NCBI GenBank assembly: GCA_024278565.1
Contig: JAJRSY010000171.1
Coordinates: forward strand, 1 to 5,468
Source: Bacteroidota bacterium
Lineage (GTDB): Bacteria > Bacteroidota > Bacteroidia > Flavobacteriales > Flavobacteriaceae
Direction of reading: 5' to 3'
Length of the DNA stretch: 5,468 bases
Below are positions 1-5,340 of this stretch, piece by piece (within the stretch, counting starts at the first letter, position 1; each line of letters starts with the position of its first letter). Below the pieces are notes generated by a model that saw only the letters and a list, made by a program, of their open reading frames with translations, ran no database searches and was not told the DNA's origin. The position numbers were made by a program, and so were the translations under genes.

Positions 1-92
1 ACATAATAAACTGTTTGCGCTGCTAAAGGTATTGCCCCTATAAAAAATAGAAAAACAATTGTGCTCAGCGATTTAATTAGTGCTGTTCTCAT
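1..92 (-). CDS. Exported protein, N-terminal part only (signal peptide)
   Basis: The reading frame starts at the ATG whose complement is at 90-92 and runs off the left edge of the window, so only 30 codons are visible. They form a textbook Sec signal peptide: a short n-region with Arg2 and Lys7 (MRTALIKS), a hydrophobic core (TIVFLFFIGAIPL) and a probable signal peptidase I site after LAA, leaving Gln as the first mature residue, as is common in Bacteroidota exported proteins. There is no lipobox cysteine, so it is not an obvious lipoprotein. No Shine-Dalgarno sequence precedes the ATG. The upstream bases are A/T-rich, and a same-strand frame stops 7 bases before the start. The function cannot be told from this piece; a periplasmic, outer-membrane or T9SS-secreted product is likely. 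Confidence 0.72.
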   Translation of the reverse strand, partial: MRTALIKSLSTIVFLFFIGAIPLAAQTVYY

Positions 93-99
93 GATTATT

Positions 100-174
100 T
101 TACTTTTTAACAATTTTTTTAATGACCGCTTCCCCGTTTTCGGCGATGATATTTATGAAGTGGACGTGACCGTT
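100..174 (-). pseudogene. Remnant of a T9SS C-terminal sorting tail
   Basis: An open stretch of 24 codons between two in-frame stops ends with ENGEAVIKKIVKK and a TAA. This resembles the last strand of the type A T9SS sorting domain of secreted Bacteroidota proteins, which usually reads G-x-Y-F/L, a few alternating hydrophobic residues, a short turn with Gly, and a terminal K-K-I-V/I-K. The preceding residues (GHVHFINII) would fit the G-x-Y-F-I-N-I strand with one extra residue. There is no start codon in the stretch and a stop lies directly upstream, so the protein body is missing or out of frame. It ends 7 bases before the signal-peptide gene on the same strand, as expected for an upstream gene in an operon that has been lost. 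The call rests on a short match; chance coding is possible. Confidence 0.35.
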
Positions 175-251
175 TTATGCTCGGTTATTATTGTGCATAT
201 TCAAAAAACGACTGAATTCAGTTTCTGATTTCCAATCAAATCGACTTTAGA

Positions 252-295
252 AAGCACAATAAACAAACTCTTTATAAGTGTTGTTTATTGTACTT
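252..295. repeat. Inverted repeat / hairpin, 11-bp perfect arms
   Basis: ACAATAAACAA (256-266) is exactly mirrored by TTGTTTATTGT (281-291). The stem extends outward by three pairs after a C/A mismatch (252-254 with 293-295). It extends inward by three pairs past a single bulged G (267-269 with 277-279), leaving a 7-base loop. No U-tract follows on either strand, so it is not a standard intrinsic terminator. Its place about 160 bases upstream of the minus-strand exported-protein gene would allow a regulatory or mRNA-leader role, but this is a guess. Confidence 0.6.
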
Positions 296-309
296 GGGCA
301 TATAGAATT

Positions 310-384
310 CATCTTGGGTTATTTTTCTGTCAGCCAGTTGTCTACCGGACAGGTAGGCTCGGTCCCAGACAAAAACTCAAGATG
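310..384. repeat. Imperfect long inverted repeat with central hairpin
   Basis: CATCTTG (310-316) is mirrored by CAAGATG (378-384), and T-rich sequence just inside the left arm faces A-rich sequence inside the right arm. In the centre, GTCTACC (340-346) pairs with GGTAGGC (352-358), with one G-T pair, around the loop GGACA. The whole could fold as a long interrupted stem. It is more GC-rich and structured than the surrounding A/T-rich sequence and may be a small dispersed repeat or a decayed MITE-like element. I see no target-site duplication. Confidence 0.4.
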
Positions 385-429
385 GGTTCATAACCAATTA
401 GGGAATAATATCAGTAATCCGAGTTCGAT

Positions 430-458
430 TAAACTATCGGTCTTTAGCCGATAGTTTA
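430..458. terminator. Perfect 11-bp hairpin, probable bidirectional terminator
   Basis: TAAACTATCGG (430-440) and CCGATAGTTTA (448-458) are exact inverse complements around a 7-base loop (TCTTTAG). Each arm is GC-richer at the loop end and A/T-rich at the base, so a short run of T ends the hairpin on either strand, as in compact bidirectional terminators. It lies about 120 bases downstream of the stop of the PLP-enzyme gene on the minus strand. No other stem in that space is a better terminator candidate. The T-run is short, so termination strength is uncertain. Confidence 0.42.
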
Positions 459-579
459 GTGGGCAGAAATAATCGATGCGGGGGCTCGAAATCAGCCCAA
501 AGGGAAGTGGGAGGGAAGGAGCTTGTTTTTTACTCAAAAACAAAAATGGAACGGCTAACATACCCAAACCAAAAACTTG

Positions 580-1785
580 TTATTTGCCAAGTATTTTCAA
601 TTCGGCCATGCAGTTTTTCATGGTTTTATAAGTTCTTCGGATGTCATTGTCAAGCCCGATCGAAAAACGGATCAGGCCATCACCAAGACCCATTTCCTTT
701 TGTTCTTCCAGCGGAATTTCAGAAGAGGTTGATGTGCCGGGCGCACTGAAAAGGGTTTTGTAAAAGCCCAAGCTCACCGCTAAATACCCAAGGCTTTTCT
801 CTTGCATCGATTCCATCAGGGCATTGGCATTTTCCAATGAGCCGACATCCAAGGTCATTAGTCCGCCATACCCATATTCATGGTTCATTTGTTTTTTCAT
901 GGTTTGGTGGCCTGAATGTGATTTTAAACCAGGGTAGACCACTCGAAGACCGTCTTTTTCAAAGTTCTGCGCTAGATAGCGTGCATTTTCACTGTGCTTT
1001 TTCATTCTAATGTGCAAGGTGCGTACATTTTTTAGGATGGACGCTGCGCGTAAACTATCGAGTGTGCTTCCCAACAACATTCCTGCACCCTTGTTCACAT
1101 CTTTTAGTCCCAAGCAAAATTCGGTAGTTCCGCAGATAGCCCCGGCAACACAGTCACTACTGCCATTGATGAATTTTGTGAGACTGTGAATTACGATATC
1201 TGCCCCAAGTAGAGCAGGAGAAATGGATAGGGGTGAAAAAGTATTGTCAACCACAAGGGGGATGTTGTATTTCTTAGCGAGCTTGGCAAGGGCCGTTATA
1301 TCAGAAACTTCTAACAATGGATTGCTGATCGATTCACAATAGATCATTTTGGTGCGAGAGGTAATCGCTTTTTCTACCATTTCAAGCTTTGTGGTATCGA
1401 CGAAAGATGTGTTGATATCGAATTTCTTCAAAAAGTTCTTCATAAAGGCATAGGTGCCCCCATAAATGGTTCTGCTGCTCACAATATGGTCATTGGTGTC
1501 ACATAATTGAAGTATCACGGCCGTAATCGCACCCATGCCACTTGCGGTCACATTGGCGGTTTCGGTTCCTTCAATGGCGGCTAGGGCTTCCCCTAAATAT
1601 AGGTTGGACGGGGAGGAGTGCCTGCTATAAAGGTAACAGCCTTCTGTATTGCCCTCAAACGTATCGAACATTGTTTTTGCCGATATAAAGGTATAGGTTG
1701 AAGAATCTGAAATTGAGGGATTGACGCCACCGAACTCTCCAAAATACTGTAGGTCTTGTAGCTTGTTAGATGCTTTATTGTTCAT
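580..1785 (-). CDS. Cys/Met metabolism PLP-dependent lyase (methionine/cystathionine gamma-lyase class)
   Basis: This 401-residue protein has the usual length of the trans-sulfuration family of fold-type I PLP enzymes (methionine gamma-lyase, cystathionine gamma-lyase or synthase, O-acylhomoserine sulfhydrylase). The Schiff-base lysine is Lys204 in HSLTKFINGSSD. Other family marks are Y53-x-R55 (phosphate contact from the neighbouring subunit), SGMGAI at 82-87, Tyr108 in YGGT (stacks on PLP), D180 in VVDNTF and R373 in RFSIGL (substrate carboxylate). A cytosolic homotetramer is expected. The likely reaction is alpha,gamma-elimination of methionine or cystathionine to 2-oxobutyrate, ammonia and a thiol; a sulfhydrylase role is possible. 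Two departures stand out. The residue matching the reactive Cys116 of Pseudomonas methionine gamma-lyase is glycine (G110), as in cystathionine gamma-lyases. The conserved Gly-His after the lysine is Gly-Ser (208-209). The ATG gives a standard N-terminus. It is divergent from an Lrp-type regulator, its probable controller. The family is certain, the substrate is not. Confidence 0.93.
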   Translation of the reverse strand: MNNKASNKLQDLQYFGEFGGVNPSISDSSTYTFISAKTMFDTFEGNTEGCYLYSRHSSPSNLYLGEALAAIEGTETANVTASGMGAITAVILQLCDTNDHIVSSRTIYGGTYAFMKNFLKKFDINTSFVDTTKLEMVEKAITSRTKMIYCESISNPLLEVSDITALAKLAKKYNIPLVVDNTFSPLSISPALLGADIVIHSLTKFINGSSDCVAGAICGTTEFCLGLKDVNKGAGMLLGSTLDSLRAASILKNVRTLHIRMKKHSENARYLAQNFEKDGLRVVYPGLKSHSGHQTMKKQMNHEYGYGGLMTLDVGSLENANALMESMQEKSLGYLAVSLGFYKTLFSAPGTSTSSEIPLEEQKEMGLGDGLIRFSIGLDNDIRRTYKTMKNCMAELKILGK

Positions 1786-1836
1786 AATGTTTTTTTATAA
1801 AGCTAATCATGTCAGGTTTTAAAATCAATACATAAA

Positions 1837-1854
1837 TTATTTTATAGAAAATAA
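1837..1854. promoter_or_regulatory. A/T palindrome, candidate Lrp-type operator
   Basis: TTATTTT-ATAG-AAAATAA is a perfect 7-bp inverted repeat in the 147-base intergenic region between the divergent PLP-enzyme and regulator genes. It sits just upstream of the -7 box proposed for the regulator, where a bound protein could control both promoters. Lrp/AsnC proteins typically bind A/T-rich dyads of about this size in such divergent regions and often repress their own gene. The region is very A/T-rich, so a chance palindrome cannot be excluded. Confidence 0.3.
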
Positions 1855-1859
1855 ATCTA

Positions 1860-1867
1860 TATATTTG
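1860..1867 (+). promoter_or_regulatory. Bacteroidota -7 box for the Lrp-type regulator
   Basis: TATATTTG matches the Bacteroidota -7 consensus TAnnTTTG exactly and would place the transcript start near 1875, giving a leader of roughly 55-60 bases before the ATG at 1933. I see no clear TTG-type -33 element at the usual distance upstream. Confidence 0.4.
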
Positions 1868-1932
1868 AATTATTGTAGTTTTAAAATTTATAAAAAGGAT
1901 CTTTGTTACCATCTTAACGAAAAATCATCACA

Positions 1933-2391
1933 ATGAAATTCGATAAAATCGACATCAGACTGATTACATTATTACAAGCTGATAGCAAAAAAACAACAAA
2001 AGAATATGCAAATCAGTTAAATCTTTCAGTTACAGCGGTCTACGAGCGTATTAAGCGTTTAGAACGGTCGGGTGTCATTACAAAGTATGTGGCCTTGGTA
2101 GACAAGAACAAGATAAACAAGACTTTTGTGGCGTTTTGCCATGTAAAGCTGATTCAGCACAAAAGAGAGTATGTAGTGCAGTTTGAGCGTGAGGTGTTAA
2201 AGCTGCGGGAAGTGACGGAATGCCATCATATCAGTGGCGATTACGATTATATTTTGAAAATACATGTTGGTGGTATGGTAGCGTACCGTGATTTTATGGT
2301 TTCTAAATTAACGGCAATAAACCATATAGGAAGTACACAAAGCTCTTTTGTTATTAATGAAGTGAAACACACCACTGCGATACCGATTTAA
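1933..2391 (+). CDS. Lrp/AsnC-family transcriptional regulator
   Basis: The 152 residues are the typical length and layout of the feast/famine (Lrp/AsnC) family. An N-terminal winged helix-turn-helix (about 4-60) begins with D4-K-x-D7, has the helix TTKEYANQLNLS and the recognition helix SVTAVYERIKRLERSGVI (32-49). A hinge is followed by the RAM ligand-binding domain (about 65-145), which contains the usual G102-DYDYILKI strand and TECHHISG just before it. Such proteins form dimers to octamers and usually respond to an amino acid. It is divergent from a Cys/Met PLP lyase with 147 bases between the starts, the classic position of a local regulator. In Pseudomonas putida the Lrp-type MdeR stands next to methionine gamma-lyase and activates it. 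Methionine or a related amino acid is therefore a reasonable effector, by inference. The lpdA gene follows 89 bases downstream on the same strand. No Shine-Dalgarno is seen, as usual for this phylum. Confidence 0.93.
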   Translation: MKFDKIDIRLITLLQADSKKTTKEYANQLNLSVTAVYERIKRLERSGVITKYVALVDKNKINKTFVAFCHVKLIQHKREYVVQFEREVLKLREVTECHHISGDYDYILKIHVGGMVAYRDFMVSKLTAINHIGSTQSSFVINEVKHTTAIPI

Positions 2392-2448
2392 GACCCCCCT
2401 AAAAACCAATTTTAAAATATACAAGGGCTTTAAACCAGAAATAAATAC

Positions 2449-2456
2449 TAATTTTA
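2449..2456 (+). promoter_or_regulatory. Possible -7 box for lpdA
   Basis: TAATTTTA differs from TAnnTTTG only at the last base and lies 24 bases before the lpdA ATG. The 89-base gap after the regulator gene is long enough for a separate promoter, but no convincing -33 element is visible and co-transcription with the regulator is also possible. Confidence 0.22.
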
Positions 2457-2480
2457 CGTATCATTTAAAAAGATAGTTTT

Positions 2481-3887
2481 ATGAGTTCATATGATGTGGC
2501 CGTTATCGGCTCTGGTCCCGGCGGATATGTTGCGGCAATACGTTGCGCACAATTGGGAATGAAAACCGCACTGATCGAGAAATACCCGACCTTGGGCGGT
2601 ACTTGCCTCAATGTAGGCTGTATTCCCTCAAAAGCACTGCTCGATTCTTCACATCATTATGAAGATGCCGTAAAACATTTTGAAGAGCATGGAATTGAAA
2701 TACCTGGAGCGATAAAGGTAAATCTTGAAAAAATGATCGCCCGCAAACAAGGGGTTGTTGATATGACCACCAAGGGGATCCAGTTTTTGATGGATAAGAA
2801 TAAAATAGATGTTTTTGAGGGCTTGGGAAGTTTTAAGGATGCCACCCATATAAACATTAAGAAGAGCAAGGGCAAATCTGAAACCATTGAAGCCAAAAAT
2901 ACAATAGTGGCAACAGGGTCAAAACCGGCCACCCTGCCTTTTATTAAACTTGATAAAGAACGGGTCATCACTTCTACCGAAGCCTTAAAGCTCAAGGAGA
3001 TACCCAAACACCTGATTGTTATCGGTGGCGGGGTCATTGGTCTCGAGCTCGGTCAAGTATATAAAAGATTGGGTGCTGAAGTGACCGTTGTTGAGTATCT
3101 GGATCGAATTATACCAACTATGGATGCTGCTCTGTCGAAAGAGTTGATGAAGAGTATGAAGAAGCAGAAGGCAAAATTCGCACTTTCGCATAAAGTAAAA
3201 TCCGTTGTGCGAAAAGGGAAACAGGTCATCGTAAAGGCCGATAACAAGAAGGGGGAAGAAGTTGTTTTTACGGGTGATTATTGTCTCGTTGCCGTTGGAA
3301 GAAATGCGTATACCGATGGACTCAACCTAGAAGCTGCAGGTGTTCAAATGGAAGAAAGGGGCAGGGTTGCCGTGAACGATCATTTGCAGACCAATGTTTC
3401 AAATATCTACGCTATTGGCGATGTGGTCAAAGGGGCTATGTTGGCACACAAGGCCGGGGAAGAGGGTACTATGGCTGCAGAGATCTTGGCAGGACAAAAA
3501 CCACATATCGATTACAACCTAATACCCGGCGTGGTGTATACCTGGCCCGAAGTTGCGGCAGTGGGCAAGACCGAGGAAGAACTTAAAGAGGCGGGAGTGG
3601 AATATAAGGTCGGACAGTTTCCGATGCGGGCCTTGGGGCGTGCCCGTGCCAGTATGGATATTGATGGCTTCGTAAAAATACTGGCCGATAAAAATACCGA
3701 TGAGGTGCTGGGCGTTCACATGATCGGTGCCCGTTGTGCCGATTTGATTGCAGAGGCCGTAACAGCAATGGAATTTAGGGCGTCAGCGGAGGATATTTCA
3801 CGTATGAGCCATGCGCACCCTACCTATTCAGAAGCGATTAAAGAAGCTGCTTTGGCAGCTACGGCAGATCGGGCTTTGCATATTTAA
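2481..3887 (+). CDS. lpdA: Dihydrolipoyl dehydrogenase (E3)
   Basis: This flavoprotein re-oxidises the dihydrolipoyl groups of 2-oxo acid dehydrogenase complexes (pyruvate, 2-oxoglutarate, branched-chain) and of the glycine cleavage system, passing electrons through FAD to NAD+. At 468 residues it is a full-length class I pyridine nucleotide-disulfide oxidoreductase. Visible in order: FAD-binding GSGPGG (10-15), the redox disulfide Cys42/Cys47 in GGTCLNVGCIPSK (39-51), ATGSKP (144-149), NAD-binding GGGVIG (182-187) with an acidic residue (E205) ending the next strand, as expected for NAD rather than NADP, the second FAD motif AIGD (311-314), and the dimerisation domain with catalytic His446 and Glu451 in HPTYSE. 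All catalytic residues are intact. The ATG start leaves the usual short lead (MSSYD) before the FAD strand. No E1 or E2 gene adjoins, so it may serve several complexes. A transcript shared with the upstream Lrp-type gene, 89 bases away, is possible. Insertion-sequence debris begins about 145 bases after its stop. Confidence 0.97.
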   Translation: MSSYDVAVIGSGPGGYVAAIRCAQLGMKTALIEKYPTLGGTCLNVGCIPSKALLDSSHHYEDAVKHFEEHGIEIPGAIKVNLEKMIARKQGVVDMTTKGIQFLMDKNKIDVFEGLGSFKDATHINIKKSKGKSETIEAKNTIVATGSKPATLPFIKLDKERVITSTEALKLKEIPKHLIVIGGGVIGLELGQVYKRLGAEVTVVEYLDRIIPTMDAALSKELMKSMKKQKAKFALSHKVKSVVRKGKQVIVKADNKKGEEVVFTGDYCLVAVGRNAYTDGLNLEAAGVQMEERGRVAVNDHLQTNVSNIYAIGDVVKGAMLAHKAGEEGTMAAEILAGQKPHIDYNLIPGVVYTWPEVAAVGKTEEELKEAGVEYKVGQFPMRALGRARASMDIDGFVKILADKNTDEVLGVHMIGARCADLIAEAVTAMEFRASAEDISRMSHAHPTYSEAIKEAALAATADRALHI

Positions 3888-4032
3888 GGTTAAGGTGTAT
3901 AATGTATTAAATTTTTTAGGTTAGTATACTCCTTCCAAATTAAAATCCGGGATATTATAGTACTTGATCGATAGATTATGCGGTTGATTGAATAGATTTG
4001 TGTTTTTGGCGGATTGTGCCGATTTTCATTGC
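3888..4032. other. Spacer between lpdA and the insertion-sequence remnants
   Basis: No gene is visible here. The first ~90 bases are A/T-rich host-like sequence without a strong hairpin, and only a weak GTATA/TATAC pairing is present, so no clear lpdA terminator can be named. The left end of the IS630 remnant must lie in the second half, where composition shifts towards the GC-richer transposase, but I cannot place the terminal inverted repeat because the matching right end is gone. Confidence 0.45.
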
Positions 4033-4834
4033 ATGGAACTGTCCGGTAAGGAAATAGAACATCTGAGGTCCGAGCATCGAAAGTGCCGGGAACGTCGCAT
4101 GGCCGATCATATAAAGGACATACTGTTACTGGGCAAGGGGTTCAACTGTGTGCAGGTAGGGGGAGACCCTGCTGCTGGACGACGATACGGTCCGCGGTTA
4201 TCGAAAGCAGTACCTTGGCGGGGTGTTCCGGCACTCTTGGGGGATGGGCGCAAGGGCAGCGATGCCCTTGTGGACACTTCCCAGTTCGAGGGACTCTATA
4301 CCCATCTTGGGAAAAGGCCTACTTGGGCGTCGGTGGCATAATCGATTGGGTCCGGACGGAGTTCTCGGTAGTGTATTCCCGTTCGGGGATGACCGCACTG
4401 CCCAAGCGCATGGGTTACGTGTACAGGCGTCCCAAGGTCATGCCCTCCAAGACGGATGCCGGTGCCCAACGGGAGTTCGTCGGGGAGTACGCCGAACCGG
4501 TGGAAGGCGGGGGGATGACCGTATCCATTTCATGGACGGTGTGCATCCCCAACACAATAGTGCAGCGGTACATGGTTGATTCAAAAAAGGCAAGATCGTC
4601 CAGATCCCTTCCAATACGGGAAGAAAGCGGGTCAATATCAACGGAGCCGTCGACCTTATCCCACGAAAGGTCTCCATATTCGAGGATGGGCGCATAAACA
4701 GCCAAACGGTAACGGCACACCTTTCCCAGATGCTCGGGGAACAGGAGGGAATGATATATATAATCGTGGACAATGCCCGCTATTACCGATCAAAGGTGGT
4801 GAAGGTCTTTTTAGGGGAGAACGGAAAGATCGTC
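4033..4834 (+). pseudogene. IS630-family transposase, frameshifted, 3' end lost
   Basis: Conserved IS630 pieces can be followed across all three frames. They are: the N-terminus MELSGKEIEHLRSEHRKC and its helix-turn-helix (frame of 4033); LLLDDDTVRGYRKQYLGG (from about 4163, next frame); GVPALLGDGRKG (from 4222); EKAYLGVGGIIDWVRTEF to YRRPKVMPSK (from 4311); and IHFMDGVHPQHNS, holding the first catalytic Asp at 4535-4537. The four shifts fall in or beside G-runs (4159-4163, 4220-4226, 4309-4311, 4509-4514). A TGA at 4577-4579 stands where the family has Trp (GW). The frame then continues through NTGRKRVNINGA to VDNARYYRSKVV, with the second catalytic Asp at 4769-4771. The terminal PPYSPxLNxIExxW block with the third acidic residue is absent, because the sequence switches to IS256. 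A longer in-frame start (TTG at 3988) is possible, but ATG 4033 matches the family N-terminus. Confidence 0.87.
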
Positions 4835-5101
4835 TATACCACCAATGCCGTAGAGGGTTTCCACCGCCAAGTACGCAAGGTGACCAAGGCCAAGGGGGCG
4901 TTCACCAACGATATGGCCCTGCTCAAACCGGTCTATCTTGCAACAAAGAACATTGAAAAGAAATGGACAAGCCCACTTCACAATTGGAGTTTGACCATTC
5001 AGCAATTATACATTAAATTTGGGAACAGAATACCCTTGACATTAAATACCAATTCCTCTGAGGCTAGCCCCAGAGGAATTGAAACAACGGACAGAGTTTA
5101 A
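4730..5101 (+). pseudogene. Chimeric open frame: IS630 tail piece joined to IS256 transposase C-terminus
   Basis: A single uninterrupted frame (123 codons from ATG 4730; open from 4580, just after the TGA) starts with the IS630 block containing VDNARYYRSK. At about 4826 it becomes the C-terminal domain of an IS256-family (mutator-type) transposase: KIVYTTNAVEGFHRQVRK, TKAKGAFTNDMALLK, YLATKNIEKKWTSPLHNW and the closing FGNRIPL. In IS256 transposases the Glu of TTNxxE is the third catalytic acid; here it is at 4853-4855, 28 residues after the IS630 Asp. The last 16 codons (after about 5050) lie on a near-perfect palindrome and are not typical of the family. No complete DDE domain of either type is present, so a working transposase is very unlikely, but a stable short protein cannot be excluded. 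Confidence 0.82.
5050..5081. repeat. Near-perfect 32-base palindrome at the end of the IS256 remnant
   Basis: CAATTCCTCTG (5050-5060) is exactly mirrored by CAGAGGAATTG (5071-5081). Between them GGCTAGCC (5062-5069) is itself a perfect palindrome, with one A/C mismatch (5061 and 5070) as the only flaw. The dyad overlaps the last codons of the chimeric frame. No T-run follows on either strand, so a standard terminator is unlikely. It may be a transcription-blocking or end structure of the IS256 element, or a dispersed palindromic repeat. Confidence 0.7.
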
Positions 5102-5167
5102 TTTACAGATCTCTCGAAACCAGATTTCTGCTAGCAATTACGCTATCGCACCAAGTGATTATTCCTT

Positions 5168-5195
5168 GTCAAGTTGCTCCGCAGCAGAGCTTGAC
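5168..5195. repeat. Interrupted hairpin
   Basis: GTCAAG (5168-5173) pairs with CTTGAC (5190-5195), and inside it TGCT (5175-5178) pairs with AGCA (5183-5186) around the loop CCGC. The unpaired bases between the two stems are T on the left and GAG on the right. No T-run follows. Its role is unknown; it sits in unassigned sequence between two transposase remnants. Confidence 0.45.
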
Positions 5196-5293
5196 TCCAC
5201 TGCATCGTGGTACTGCAAGTATAATAATTATGAATAAATTATCTATCTTTAACAATCTGATAATCCTCCACTTTAACAGGAGAAAGAGTCAAC

Positions 5294-5340
5294 CTATTTC
5301 AGGATGCGACCGTCTCTAAGCATCCTGTATAAAAAAATAG
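5294..5340. repeat. Hairpin upstream of the IS1595-type transposase
   Basis: CAGGATGC (5300-5307) is exactly mirrored by GCATCCTG (5320-5327) around a 12-base loop. Outside it CTATTT (5294-5299) is mirrored by AAATAG (5335-5340), with seven extra A/T bases on the right. The 3' side is an A-run, so it is not an intrinsic terminator on the plus strand. A hairpin 30 bases before a transposase start suits an IS leader that limits read-in translation, but that role is inferred. Confidence 0.45.

Larger units (their letters stand above)
175..579. other. Gene-free stretch with several inverted repeats
   Basis: No frame on either strand looks like a recognisable protein over these 405 bases. The stretch contains a 12-base perfect palindrome (ACTGAATTCAGT, 211-222), an 11-bp inverted repeat hairpin (252-295), a longer imperfect inverted repeat (310-384), a terminator-like hairpin (430-458) and a weak A/T stem (523-530 with 536-543). 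It separates the end of the PLP-enzyme gene from the start of the minus-strand exported-protein gene, so it should hold the terminator of the former and the promoter of the latter. I found no good TAnnTTTG box on the minus strand for the exported protein. Confidence 0.6.
4033..5101 (+). mobile_element. Composite remnant of IS630-family and IS256-family elements
   Basis: The 5' three quarters encode a decayed IS630-family transposase and the 3' quarter the C-terminal end of an IS256-family transposase, joined in frame at about 4826. The IS630 right end and the first three quarters or so of the IS256 transposase are missing, so this is a deletion or recombination product of two elements and cannot move by itself. 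The IS630 part is much GC-richer than the host genes: one hand-counted 60-base line (4441-4500) has 41 G/C, against 20 in a line of lpdA (2641-2700). This supports foreign origin. Confidence 0.8.

Noticed and set aside
91..228. Plus-strand open frame of 45 codons from ATG 91 to TGA 226-228.
   Set aside because: It lies antisense to the T9SS-like tail, matches nothing I recognise, and overlaps the start codon of the minus-strand signal-peptide gene.
420..436. GAGTTCGATT, resembling a tRNA T-loop.
   Set aside because: The flanking bases do not form a T-stem and no acceptor, D or anticodon arm can be drawn around it. The neighbouring stem is a simple hairpin.
523..543. TTGTTTTT/AAAAACAA stem just after the PLP-enzyme stop as its terminator.
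   Set aside because: It is a pure A/T stem apart from one C/G pair, and no T-run follows it on the minus strand. The 430-458 hairpin is a better candidate.
459..749. Plus-strand open frame of 96 codons.
   Set aside because: More than half of it is antisense to the 3' end of the PLP-enzyme gene, and the composition is not protein-like.
2649..3768. Several open frames of 60-126 codons on the minus strand and one on the plus strand within lpdA.
   Set aside because: They are alternative-frame readings of a fully intact, conserved dihydrolipoyl dehydrogenase gene.
3988..4032. TTG start at 3988 extending the IS630 transposase by 15 residues.
   Set aside because: The family N-terminus matches from the ATG at 4033, and the extra residues have no family counterpart that I recognise.
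4198..5005. Minus-strand open frames across the transposase remnants.
   Set aside because: They are antisense to clearly recognisable transposase coding sequence; the GC-rich composition lengthens chance open frames.
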